From Chitinophagales bacterium (GTDB taxonomy: Bacteria; Bacteroidota; Bacteroidia; Chitinophagales; Chitinophagaceae): a stretch of 64,000 nt of DNA. The stretch lies in the NCBI GenBank assembly GCA_017303855.1, contig JAFLBL010000001.1, forward strand, positions 749,978 to 813,977, written 5' to 3'. The notes under the pieces are model-generated. The model was not told where the DNA came from. It did no database searches and saw only the letters and a program-made list of their open reading frames with translations. Both the position numbers and the translations under genes were made by a program. Of the stretch, positions 26,500-34,564 are shown piece by piece; position 1 is the stretch's first letter; every line of letters starts with the position of its first letter.

Positions 26500-28551
26500 T
26501 TATTGAAATATATACCTGATCTGCAACTTGATAGAGGACCTGAACGGCCCTGTAATACCTGCATCCGAAGGCAGCACCTTATTTTGAACGGTAAAAATTG
26601 TCTGTGACCACTTTATCCAGATTGATAACCTTTTACCAGGTTCCGCCTGTACGTTGACATAATACCTGTAGCCCTGGTCAAAAAAAGCAGGTATGGAATA
26701 ACTATACAATACATCGTTCTCAAAAGCATAGATCCGGGAATTATATCCTTCTGTTTCAACATATTGAAGCCGGAATCCCCCCGACCACGGTTTTCCCGCC
26801 GGTCGCAAAAGCACATCCGTATAACCCAGGAAACCCGTTTCCCGGTGCTGCCCCTTTCGATCATACCAGACCAGTTCCACCCTGTTTCGCCAGTAAACAG
26901 AAGCACTTAACCGCGTATTCAACTGCGTTCGCCAGCTCTGCCGGGGCAAAAACTCCAGAAAATTGGTAAAGGAAGTGTTATCCGGAAGATTATACTGCTT
27001 TGATTCCGACCGGAACCGGGTATATAAAACGGTTTCCCGTGACGGGGAATAGCTGATCTGTACTACCCGGTCAGTTCCTGTACCCGGGGCATCCACCCCT
27101 GACCGAAGCCAGGGGAAACGGTATACATCTATATAAGCATCCAGTTTCCAGCCATTCACAGGACGTATGCTAATGCCCGCATACAGCCCGTTTTCATTGC
27201 CGGGTAAACTGTTTTCAGTAAATGCATTGCCGTACACGGATTGATAACCCGGCGCGAGCAGCCGGTGTACCAGGGACAGATCCACCCGGGGATCCACCCC
27301 CATCAAAACCCCGTTTAAAAAAGCCGGTTGCCCCCGTTTGTCAGCCGCCGCTTCCCCGAATAAATGAATATTGCGCAACGTATAACTATAATCCAGACTC
27401 AGGTTTGTCCATTTTTTCCCGTTGATGGCATACAGGTTATACGGCTCGGCCCTTTTTACTACCGGTAATGAATACATGTAATTAACCCCGTTTATTCCTA
27501 CCTGCCAGCTTCGCCCGCGATAACGGACCGTAAAGCCCGCAGTAAGCAGCGATAACTGATTCCGGTCCGCCTGCTCACTGTTATTCCGGTGATATCCTGA
27601 AGTAAGAACAGAAGTTACCCGTGTACTTCCATCCAGCGGCTCCGTTACCCTGTTGGCACTGATTCTACGGTAAGAAACAAAAAGCGTCGACTCCAGGCTG
27701 CCGTTTCTTACCGTAACACCTACCCCTCTGTGAAAATTATACTCCCCGGAAGAATGATAAGGTCGCAGTACCGGGGATTGTCTTTTAACTGCTGTAATTG
27801 CAGTACTCTTTTTAAAAGCCAGGCTCTGCCAGTGAATCAACCCCTGCCCCATGTTCACGGTAAAGTCGCCAACAGCCAGCGCCTGTATACGCCCGATATG
27901 CCGTACAAATACATGCGCCGAATAAAAATCAAACCCTTGCCGCTGTGCTCCTTTAAACAAGGGTTCTCCCGCATCTTTCTCAGCTATAAAACCATACTGG
28001 AATGATTGTTTGAACCGGTATGTATGCCGGAGCAACAGCTGCTGCGGACTACCCTGAAATCCGTTTACAGAATCCGGTTGCCGGAACTCCTTTGGCTGCT
28101 CCAGTGATTGACTCACCCGCAGCAATAGCTGATGCTCGCCTTCGCGGAAACGTTTACCTGTTTCCGCAGCCATTGACAAAACGGGGCCGGTATGCACATA
28201 GGGCTGTACCAGGCGGATGGTGGCAGCATCCCATCCGGGTACGGCCTGCAACTCGAGGACGTTTAATAATTTTCCCAGCAACTCACGGTACCGGATAAAC
28301 GATAATATCTGCAGTTCGGACAATATCCTGAATTGCCGAAGACTGCTTTCATCCGCCGTATTAAGATTGACCGGGTGTCTTCTGAACTGATCCATTTCCT
28401 GCAGTACATGATCATCTTCCGTTTCCCCGGATGCTGTTTCGGCCAGGTTTTCCAGTTGTTGCTCAGTCGGGTCCGGTGTTTGCTGTGCGGAAACCGTTGT
28501 CGTCAGTAACAAAAGGAATAAAAGCAACTTGATTTTATTGTTCCTTCTCAT
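26500..28551 (-). CDS. Helix-hairpin-helix domain joined to an outer-membrane beta-barrel
   Basis: A 683-residue secreted protein. A signal peptide (1-22) is followed by an acidic linker and a ComEA-like helix-hairpin-helix region (about 58-115: NLNTADESSLRQFRILSELQ, then LNVLELQAVPGWDAATI). The remaining 550 residues are rich in alternating aromatic beta-strands and end in IKLQIRYIFQ, a typical barrel C-terminus. Members of this architecture occur in Bacteroidota without known function; HHH folds normally bind DNA. The gene overlaps the upstream barrel gene by 17 bp, so the two are translated together. A role in DNA uptake is speculation. Confidence 0.82.
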   Translation of the reverse strand: MRRNNKIKLLLFLLLLTTTVSAQQTPDPTEQQLENLAETASGETEDDHVLQEMDQFRRHPVNLNTADESSLRQFRILSELQILSFIRYRELLGKLLNVLELQAVPGWDAATIRLVQPYVHTGPVLSMAAETGKRFREGEHQLLLRVSQSLEQPKEFRQPDSVNGFQGSPQQLLLRHTYRFKQSFQYGFIAEKDAGEPLFKGAQRQGFDFYSAHVFVRHIGRIQALAVGDFTVNMGQGLIHWQSLAFKKSTAITAVKRQSPVLRPYHSSGEYNFHRGVGVTVRNGSLESTLFVSYRRISANRVTEPLDGSTRVTSVLTSGYHRNNSEQADRNQLSLLTAGFTVRYRGRSWQVGINGVNYMYSLPVVKRAEPYNLYAINGKKWTNLSLDYSYTLRNIHLFGEAAADKRGQPAFLNGVLMGVDPRVDLSLVHRLLAPGYQSVYGNAFTENSLPGNENGLYAGISIRPVNGWKLDAYIDVYRFPWLRSGVDAPGTGTDRVVQISYSPSRETVLYTRFRSESKQYNLPDNTSFTNFLEFLPRQSWRTQLNTRLSASVYWRNRVELVWYDRKGQHRETGFLGYTDVLLRPAGKPWSGGFRLQYVETEGYNSRIYAFENDVLYSYSIPAFFDQGYRYYVNVQAEPGKRLSIWIKWSQTIFTVQNKVLPSDAGITGPFRSSIKLQIRYIFQ

Positions 28552-29377
28552 GGATCTTGTTTTTAAAATGAAACAATACCTGCAAACCGGGTGTAATCCC
28601 CAATTGCGGATGAAACGAGCTGAACAGATCGAGTCTGCATTGTTTTAGCTGAAACCCTGCACCTGCCTGGAAAACAGATGTTGCGGTTTCCATACCGGCG
28701 CGGAGTAGTACAACGGGCAAAGGCCGGTACTGTAAAGCCAGCGCAATATTGACCGGTTGTTTATCCGTTTTCCGGAACTCTGTACTGATATAAAACAGCG
28801 AAGAAGGCGCGTACCCGAATCCGGCCGCGTACAAAGCGGGCATTTTTTCCTGCCGGTCTTTTCCATAGTGACCGGCCATTGGATTCTTTACCCGTACACC
28901 CGAATAAAGTTCTTTTGTAAGCTGTATTAACACGCCGGCTTCCGCCCCCAGTATTCCTGCCGCGCCATAACCGGGTACCCGCATTTGCTGATAACTGAAA
29001 TTCAGTCCCAGGCTGAGTTTTTCCCCGGCCATGCGGCCATAGCCAAGCGAAAACATATTTTCGCTATAGCCCGGAAAGCCGCTGAATGCGCCTTGCAAGC
29101 CAAAGCCACCGGATGCTACCGGAACGGTGGCAACAAACCTGTAATGACTGAGCTCCTTCAGGCCATAGCCCCGCTCTCCGCTTATACCGGCAGACAGGTT
29201 ACCAGCACGGGCCAGGGCGGCTGGTTGCAACACAAAGGAAAATGGATCTGCATGGCTGGGGTGAAATGCCCCGGTACCGGTATAAGAGGAAACCGGATTC
29301 TCCTGTAGAAACTGTGCCTGTACACACACAGGTATAGACGCGCTGAGGAACAGCGCAAACATGAATCTTCCGTTCAT
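28535..29377 (-). CDS. Outer-membrane beta-barrel protein, PorV/PorQ-like
   Basis: A 280-residue protein with a signal peptide (1-21) and a repeating beta-strand pattern throughout (LSAGISGERGYGLKEL, LSLGLNFSYQQMRV, YISTEFRKTDKQPVNIAL, PGLQVLFHFKNK). The phrase PSHADPFSFVLQPAALA near the N-terminus resembles the start of FadL-fold PorV/PorQ-type barrels, where a conserved N-P/Q-P-A-L element occurs. I cannot assign it to a named subgroup. Its end overlaps the start of the HHH-barrel gene by 17 bp, which suggests the two products form a complex. It is divergent from folD. Confidence 0.72.
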   Translation of the reverse strand: MNGRFMFALFLSASIPVCVQAQFLQENPVSSYTGTGAFHPSHADPFSFVLQPAALARAGNLSAGISGERGYGLKELSHYRFVATVPVASGGFGLQGAFSGFPGYSENMFSLGYGRMAGEKLSLGLNFSYQQMRVPGYGAAGILGAEAGVLIQLTKELYSGVRVKNPMAGHYGKDRQEKMPALYAAGFGYAPSSLFYISTEFRKTDKQPVNIALALQYRPLPVVLLRAGMETATSVFQAGAGFQLKQCRLDLFSSFHPQLGITPGLQVLFHFKNKIHEKEQ

Positions 29378-29462
29378 AAAATAAGGTTTTAGACAGGCAA
29401 TATATATTTTGGAGCAATCCGAATTAAAGCTGTCTCCAGTTTTTTATCAACAGGCCAGGGCT

Positions 29463-29470
29463 TACCTTTG
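29463..29470 (+). promoter_or_regulatory. -7 box TACCTTTG directly before folD
   Basis: A perfect TANNTTTG match ends 4 nt before the folD ATG at 29475, predicting transcription to begin at or next to the start codon. The -33 region has only a T-run. Confidence 0.5.
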
Positions 29471-29474
29471 CGCC

Positions 29475-30350
29475 ATGCAAATTTTAGACGGCAAGAAAGC
29501 GGCCCAGGCCATCCGGGACGAACTTAAAATTGAAGTAGCGCAACTGAGCGCAGAAGGTAAAAAAATACCGCACCTGGCAGCGATACTCGTAGGGAATAAT
29601 GGCGCCAGTTCCACCTATGTGGCCGCCAAAGTAAAAGCCTGTGAAGAAGTAGGATTTAAATCCACGCTGATTCATTACGAGGAAACGATCAGTGAAACGA
29701 AACTGCTCGATAAAATCCGTGAGTTAAATACCGATCCGGATATTGACGGCATACTGGTACAACTGCCCTTGCCCAAACATATATCGGATGAAGAAGTCAT
29801 CAACAGTATCGACCCGGACAAGGATGTGGATGGTTTTCACCCCATCAATGTAGGGTATATGGTACAGGGGTTACCCACATTTGTGCCGGCCACCCCGCAC
29901 GGCATCATGCTGTTGCTGGAGCATTTCAAAGCAGACACCAAAGGTAAACATGCCGTGGTGGTAGGCCGCAGTAATATCGTTGGCCGGCCGATGAGTATTT
30001 TATTAAGCGGAAACTCGAATCCGGGTAACTGCACCGTTACGATCTGCCATTCGCAGACAAAAAATATAAAAGACTTCTGTCTGCAGGCCGATATCATTGT
30101 GGCGGCGCTGGGCAAACCGGATTTCATTACCGCTGATATGGTTAAGGAAGGCGCGATTGTAATTGATGTGGGCATTACCCGTGTGGAAGATGCAACTAAA
30201 AAAAGCGGCTTCAAATTAAAAGGCGATGTGGACTACGAAAATGTAGCCCCGAAATGTTCCTGGATTACCCCGGTACCCGGTGGTGTGGGACCGATGACCA
30301 TTGCCGCGCTGATGAAAAACACGTTCCGTTCCTGCAGTCAGAAAAATTAA
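29475..30350 (+). CDS. folD: Bifunctional methylenetetrahydrofolate dehydrogenase/cyclohydrolase
   Basis: A 291-residue FolD, which interconverts methylene-, methenyl- and formyl-tetrahydrofolate. The ATG at 29475 ([18 protein letters not shown]) is chosen because the promoter box ends 4 nt before it and the upstream 22 codons of open frame are not conserved. Motifs are the catalytic Tyr-Lys segment [42 protein letters not shown], and the NADP-binding [14 protein letters not shown] and [10 protein letters not shown]. queE starts 10 bp after the stop, so they form a two-gene operon. Confidence 0.97.
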   Translation: MQILDGKKAAQAIRDELKIEVAQLSAEGKKIPHLAAILVGNNGASSTYVAAKVKACEEVGFKSTLIHYEETISETKLLDKIRELNTDPDIDGILVQLPLPKHISDEEVINSIDPDKDVDGFHPINVGYMVQGLPTFVPATPHGIMLLLEHFKADTKGKHAVVVGRSNIVGRPMSILLSGNSNPGNCTVTICHSQTKNIKDFCLQADIIVAALGKPDFITADMVKEGAIVIDVGITRVEDATKKSGFKLKGDVDYENVAPKCSWITPVPGGVGPMTIAALMKNTFRSCSQKN

Positions 30351-30360
30351 ATTACGTCTA

Positions 30361-30981
30361 ATGCATACCGTGAAGAGTGACAACGTGCGGCTTCCAGTAA
30401 TGGAACATTTTTACACCCTGCAGGGAGAAGGTTTTCACCAGGGCCGGGCCGCTTATTTTATCCGGCTCGGCGGCTGTGATGTAGGTTGCGTATGGTGTGA
30501 TGTAAAAGATAGCTGGGAAGCGGATAAACATCCGAAGTACACAATTAATCAACTGCTCACCGAAGTAAAAAAAACACCCACGCAACTGGTGGTGATCACC
30601 GGCGGTGAACCGCTGATGCATAACCTGGATGCACTGACTGCGGCATTAAAAGAAGCGGGCTTACAAACTAATATCGAAACATCCGGTGCACACCCGCTCA
30701 GCGGTCATTGGGACTGGATCTGCCTCTCTCCAAAGAAATTCAAGGAACCACTACCCGGCATACTTCCCCATGCCAATGAACTGAAAGTCGTGATTTTTAA
30801 TAAATCTGATTTTGATTGGGCGGAAAAATATGCCGCACAGGTCTCCCCTTCCTGCAAATTGTACCTGCAACCCGAATGGGACAAAGCCGCGCAGGTAACC
30901 CCGTTGATCATCGACTATATTAAGGCAAATCCGCAATGGGAACTGAGTCTGCAGGTGCATAAATATATCAACGTCCCTTAA
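30361..30981 (+). CDS. queE: 7-carboxy-7-deazaguanine synthase (radical SAM)
   Basis: A 206-residue radical SAM enzyme that makes the 7-deazaguanine core of queuosine from 6-carboxy-tetrahydropterin. The cluster-binding motif is CDVGCVWCD (C-x3-C-x2-C), preceded by the substrate-binding FYTLQGEGFHQGRAAYFIRLGG and followed by VVITGGEPLMHN. The C-terminal CKLYLQPEWDK and LSLQVHKYINVP match the Bacteroidota type. The start might be the internal Met of VMEHFYTLQGEG. It follows folD by 10 bp. No other queuosine gene is in the window. Confidence 0.94.
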   Translation: MHTVKSDNVRLPVMEHFYTLQGEGFHQGRAAYFIRLGGCDVGCVWCDVKDSWEADKHPKYTINQLLTEVKKTPTQLVVITGGEPLMHNLDALTAALKEAGLQTNIETSGAHPLSGHWDWICLSPKKFKEPLPGILPHANELKVVIFNKSDFDWAEKYAAQVSPSCKLYLQPEWDKAAQVTPLIIDYIKANPQWELSLQVHKYINVP

Positions 30982-31444
30982 CGAACTGTCATGGTGCCTG
31001 TCCCGCCCTATGCGGGGAGCATGTCGAACCATTACCGAACCAATGTCGAACCACCCTTCGACACGCTCAGGGTGACAACCATGTCATGGTGCCTGTCCCG
31101 CCATTTGCGGGGAGCTTGCCGAACCACTGCCGAACCACCCTTCGGCAGGCAGGCGACAACCCTAAACATCCCACCTGGCACCTGGTACCTCACACCTCAC
31201 ATCTCACATCTCAGATTTCACACATAGATACATAGGTACATAGATGCACATAGCAGAAAGGGGGCAGGTTGAAAGACTCGAATATTGTTTTTGGCAGAGA
31301 CAACATAGGAATTCGCTGCTGAGCAGCTAAACGGTTGATGAATATTGGCTCCTTAAACCCTAAACCTTAAACCTATTTAACATTTCTCCCTCCATTACGG
31401 AATATTTTTAACGTAGATTCGTTATCAGATTCCAATTTTCCTGC
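30982..31444. repeat. 463-bp repeat mosaic without genes
   Basis: This gap holds several repeat families in sequence. A unit of about 95 bp starting TGTCATGGTGCCTGTCCCGCC occurs at 30987 and again, with changes, at 31082; each copy carries the CGAACCACCCTTCG-type phrase often scattered in Bacteroidota genomes. Then come CACACCTCACATCTC words (about 31190-31218), CATAGGTACATAGA words (about 31221-31252) and TTAAACCCTAAACC words (31353-31374). No coding potential or RNA gene is seen; the promoter of the next gene should lie near its 3' end. Confidence 0.75.
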
Positions 31445-33364
31445 ATGAAGTATTCTTTACTCTTCCTGGTTGCCTTTTTTTTCCTGCTTTCCGGCAATGC
31501 ACAACCCTATGACCGCGATAAAATAAACAAAAAAGCCCTTCAGCTTTTTGAGCAGGCTTATGAAAGGGCCCAGGATGGGAATACAGCCAGTGCCCTCGGC
31601 CTTTTATTGCAATCCGTAGCCGTGGATCCGAAATTTGTAGACGCGTACCTGGCATTGGGCAATATGTATGGTAAACTGAAAAATTACCGGACCGCCATCG
31701 GTCATTATGAAAAAGCATTTGCCCTTGACTCCGTATACACCCTGCAGGACAAGCTCCCTTATAGCGTAAACCTGGCCGGTATCGGTGAATTTGAAAAAGC
31801 GCTGGCCGCCGTTAATGAATTACTGGAAAAAAAGAAACCCGTCAATCCCTTGACCCTCGAAAACCTGGGCAAACGGAAACGCGCATACGAATTTGCCGTG
31901 GATTACGCCCGGAACAACCCGGAAAAAAATTATGTGTTTGCGCCCAGGAATATGGGAGACAGCATCAACTCCGCCGAATCCGAATATTTTCCCTGCCTGA
32001 CGGTAGACGGAAAAGAATTCGCATTTACGCGTAAACTGAACAATACCAATGAAGATTTTTTTTACAGCCTGAAACTAAACGACAGTACCTGGTCCCGGTC
32101 CAAAGCCATGGAAGGCAATGTAAATACGGAACAGAATGAGGGTGCCCAGAATATTTCGCAGGATGGCCAATGGCTGGTATTTACCGGCTGCTATCGTCCC
32201 GATGGCGTGGGAGGCTGCGACCTGTATATTTCGTATAAAACCGATAAGGGCTGGAGTGAAGCGATCAACCTGGGCCGGGGTATCAATACCGATCAGTGGG
32301 ATGCGCAACCTTGTTTATCGCCTGACAAACGGGAACTCTATTTTGTGAGCCGCCGCTTTGGCGGATTTGGCGGGAGCGATATATATGTATGCAGGATACA
32401 ACCCAATGGCAAATGGGGTGAACCCGAAAACCTGGGTGCCGGTGTAAATACACCCGGCGATGAACAATGTCCTTTTATTCATGCGGACAACCAGACCTTG
32501 TATTTCACATCTTCTTTCTGGCCGGGCTATGGCGATGAGGATTTATTTTATGTACGCCGTCAACCCAACAATTACTGGACCCGCCCGGTCAACCTGGGCT
32601 ACCCGATCAATACGATTGACCGCGAAGGCACCCTGTTTATTGCGGCAGATGGCAAGACCGCTTACTATGCCAGTGACCGGGCCGACAGCAAAGGTGGTCT
32701 GGATATTTACAGTTTTGAACTGAGGGAAAGCGTTCGTCCGTTTAAAACACTCTGGGTAAAAGGAAAAGTTTTTGATAAAAAAACCAATGCCGTTCTTACC
32801 GGCACAGTGGAACTGACCGACCTGGCCAGCAAAACCGCCATTACACGGGTAGAAACCAATTCCAATGGCGAGTATATGATTACCTTACCGGTTGGTAAAG
32901 ATTATGCGTTTACCGTCAATCGGAAAGGGTACCTGTTTTATTCTGAAAATATTTCGTTACTAAGCAACAGCCCGGATACCGTTTTTGAAAAAAACATCGC
33001 GCTGCAGCCCATCGAAGTAAATGCACGGGTGGTTTTGAGTAATATTTTCTTTGATGTAAATAAAGCTGAACTGAAGGCGGAATCACAGGCCGAACTGGAT
33101 ATTCTCGTACAGCTTTTACTTGACAATCCTGCTGTTAAAATAGAAATCGGGGGACACACGGACAATGTAGGAAAGCCTGCTGAAAACCTGGCCCTGAGTA
33201 TGAACCGGGCAAAAGCCGTGGTGAATTACCTGGTCAGTAAAAAAGTACCGGTTCAACGGCTCACGGCCAAAGGATACGGGGAAACTAAGCCGGTGGGAGA
33301 TAATAAAACCGAAGCTGGTCGCGCCCGGAACCGCCGGACTGAAATGAAAGTGATCGGACGCTGA
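31445..33364 (+). CDS. TPR / PD40 propeller / CRD / OmpA-family protein, PorE-like
   Basis: A 639-residue envelope protein with the domain order of the T9SS component PorE: signal peptide (1-19), TPR repeats (about 30-130), PD40/WD40-like propeller (about 170-430; SPDKRELYFVSRRFGG, GGSDIYV), a carboxypeptidase-regulatory-like domain (about 440-515) and an OmpA C-terminal peptidoglycan-binding domain (about 530-639; IEIGGHTDNVGKPAENLALS, NRAKAVV). Known PorE is a lipoprotein that ties the secretion ring to peptidoglycan; this protein lacks a lipobox (LLSGNAQPYD). Many Bacteroidota have several such proteins, so it may be a paralogue rather than PorE. Confidence 0.85.
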   Translation: MKYSLLFLVAFFFLLSGNAQPYDRDKINKKALQLFEQAYERAQDGNTASALGLLLQSVAVDPKFVDAYLALGNMYGKLKNYRTAIGHYEKAFALDSVYTLQDKLPYSVNLAGIGEFEKALAAVNELLEKKKPVNPLTLENLGKRKRAYEFAVDYARNNPEKNYVFAPRNMGDSINSAESEYFPCLTVDGKEFAFTRKLNNTNEDFFYSLKLNDSTWSRSKAMEGNVNTEQNEGAQNISQDGQWLVFTGCYRPDGVGGCDLYISYKTDKGWSEAINLGRGINTDQWDAQPCLSPDKRELYFVSRRFGGFGGSDIYVCRIQPNGKWGEPENLGAGVNTPGDEQCPFIHADNQTLYFTSSFWPGYGDEDLFYVRRQPNNYWTRPVNLGYPINTIDREGTLFIAADGKTAYYASDRADSKGGLDIYSFELRESVRPFKTLWVKGKVFDKKTNAVLTGTVELTDLASKTAITRVETNSNGEYMITLPVGKDYAFTVNRKGYLFYSENISLLSNSPDTVFEKNIALQPIEVNARVVLSNIFFDVNKAELKAESQAELDILVQLLLDNPAVKIEIGGHTDNVGKPAENLALSMNRAKAVVNYLVSKKVPVQRLTAKGYGETKPVGDNKTEAGRARNRRTEMKVIGR

Positions 33365-33382
33365 GCGGATGCTCCTTCCTCC

Positions 33383-33390
33383 TATATTTG
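33383..33390 (+). promoter_or_regulatory. -7 box TATATTTG upstream of dprA
   Basis: A perfect TANNTTTG match lies 18 nt before the dprA ATG at 33409, in the 44-bp gap after the PorE-like gene. It predicts a leader of about 15 nt. Confidence 0.45.
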
Positions 33391-33408
33391 GGGCTGACCT
33401 TATTACCT

Positions 33409-34512
33409 ATGCGTTCAGACCTCATTTACCAGATTGCACTTACCCTGGTGCCGAATATCGGCACCGTGCAGGCAAAAATTTTATTGCAGCAATGCGAAGC
33501 GGAAGAAATTTTCCATGCGAAAAAATCTTTCCTCGAAAAAATGGAAGGCATCGGGCCCGTACGCGCGGCCGCGATAAAATCATTCCGTGATTTCCACCTT
33601 GCCGAAGAAGAAATCAGGCGCATGGAAATAAACGGGATCCGGCCAGTATTCCTCAGTGATAAAGCGTATCCCAAACGCCTGTTGAATTGTTATGACTCCC
33701 CCACCCTGCTTTACCAAAAGGGCGAGGCGGATCTGAATGCCTCCCGCATGATTGCCCTGATCGGCACCCGCAGCAACAGTGAATACGGCCGGCAGCAAAC
33801 AGAAAAACTGGTGGACGCCTTAACGGAAGCCCGGGTAACCATTGTAAGCGGTCTGGCGTATGGCATTGATGCTATTGCGCATAAAGCCGCTTTGAAGAAC
33901 GGGTTGCCAACCATTGCCGTACTGGCCCATGGACTGGACCAGGTTTATCCCCCGCAACACAGTGCCATGGCCCGTGAAATGATACAGCAAGGAGGCGCAT
34001 TGCTCAGTGAATTCCGTTGTGGCGACAAACCCGATAAACATAATTTTCCCACCCGTAACCGGATCGTGGCTGGTATGACGGATGCTACGGTTGTAGTGGA
34101 AACCGGCATAAAAGGCGGCAGTATTATAACGGCCGAACTGGCCAATGGCTACAATAAAGACGTGTTTGCCATTCCCGGCAAAAACACGGACCCGAAAAGT
34201 GCCGGTTGCAATGCCCTGATAAAAACAAATAAAGCCGTATTGCTTACCGATCCGCAACAATTGATTGAACTGATGGGATGGGAAGACGAACCGGTCAGAA
34301 AAGAAAAAAGAATTCAACGGGCCCTGTTTATTGAAATGGCTCCGGAGGAAAAAATCATCGCCGGCATTCTGGCGGAAAAAGAGATGGTTTCAATTGATGA
34401 GATCAACCTGCTGAGCGGACTAAGCAGCAGCGCGGTGGCCGGCGCCCTCCTTAACTTAGAATTACAATCTGTGGTACTATCTTTGCCCGGAAAGCAATAC
34501 AGACTGGCCTGA
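33409..34512 (+). CDS. dprA: DNA-processing protein DprA (Smf)
   Basis: A 367-residue DprA, which binds incoming single-stranded DNA and loads RecA during natural transformation. The ATG at 33409 is chosen because the promoter box ends at 33390, inside the longer frame. An N-terminal SAM/helix-hairpin-helix region (GIGPVRAAAIKSF) precedes the extended Rossmann fold (IALIGTRSNSEYG, VSGLAYGIDAIAHKAAL, HNFPTRNRIVAGM, TGIKGGSIITAELA), and a C-terminal winged helix (about 305-367; GLSSSAVAGALLNLELQ) completes the usual architecture. All parts are intact, suggesting the strain is or was competent. Confidence 0.96.
   Translation: MRSDLIYQIALTLVPNIGTVQAKILLQQCEAEEIFHAKKSFLEKMEGIGPVRAAAIKSFRDFHLAEEEIRRMEINGIRPVFLSDKAYPKRLLNCYDSPTLLYQKGEADLNASRMIALIGTRSNSEYGRQQTEKLVDALTEARVTIVSGLAYGIDAIAHKAALKNGLPTIAVLAHGLDQVYPPQHSAMAREMIQQGGALLSEFRCGDKPDKHNFPTRNRIVAGMTDATVVVETGIKGGSIITAELANGYNKDVFAIPGKNTDPKSAGCNALIKTNKAVLLTDPQQLIELMGWEDEPVRKEKRIQRALFIEMAPEEKIIAGILAEKEMVSIDEINLLSGLSSSAVAGALLNLELQSVVLSLPGKQYRLA
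34478..34485 (+). promoter_or_regulatory. -7 box TATCTTTG inside the dprA 3' end
   Basis: A perfect TANNTTTG match within the last codons of dprA could start a separate transcript for the T9SS cargo gene at 34565, with a leader of about 75 nt. Six fixed bases make a chance match possible. Confidence 0.35.
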
Positions 34513-34564
34513 ACGGGCAACGTTTTCACAGGTCTGATTGTCTCTGTTTACCAAGTACCAACGA

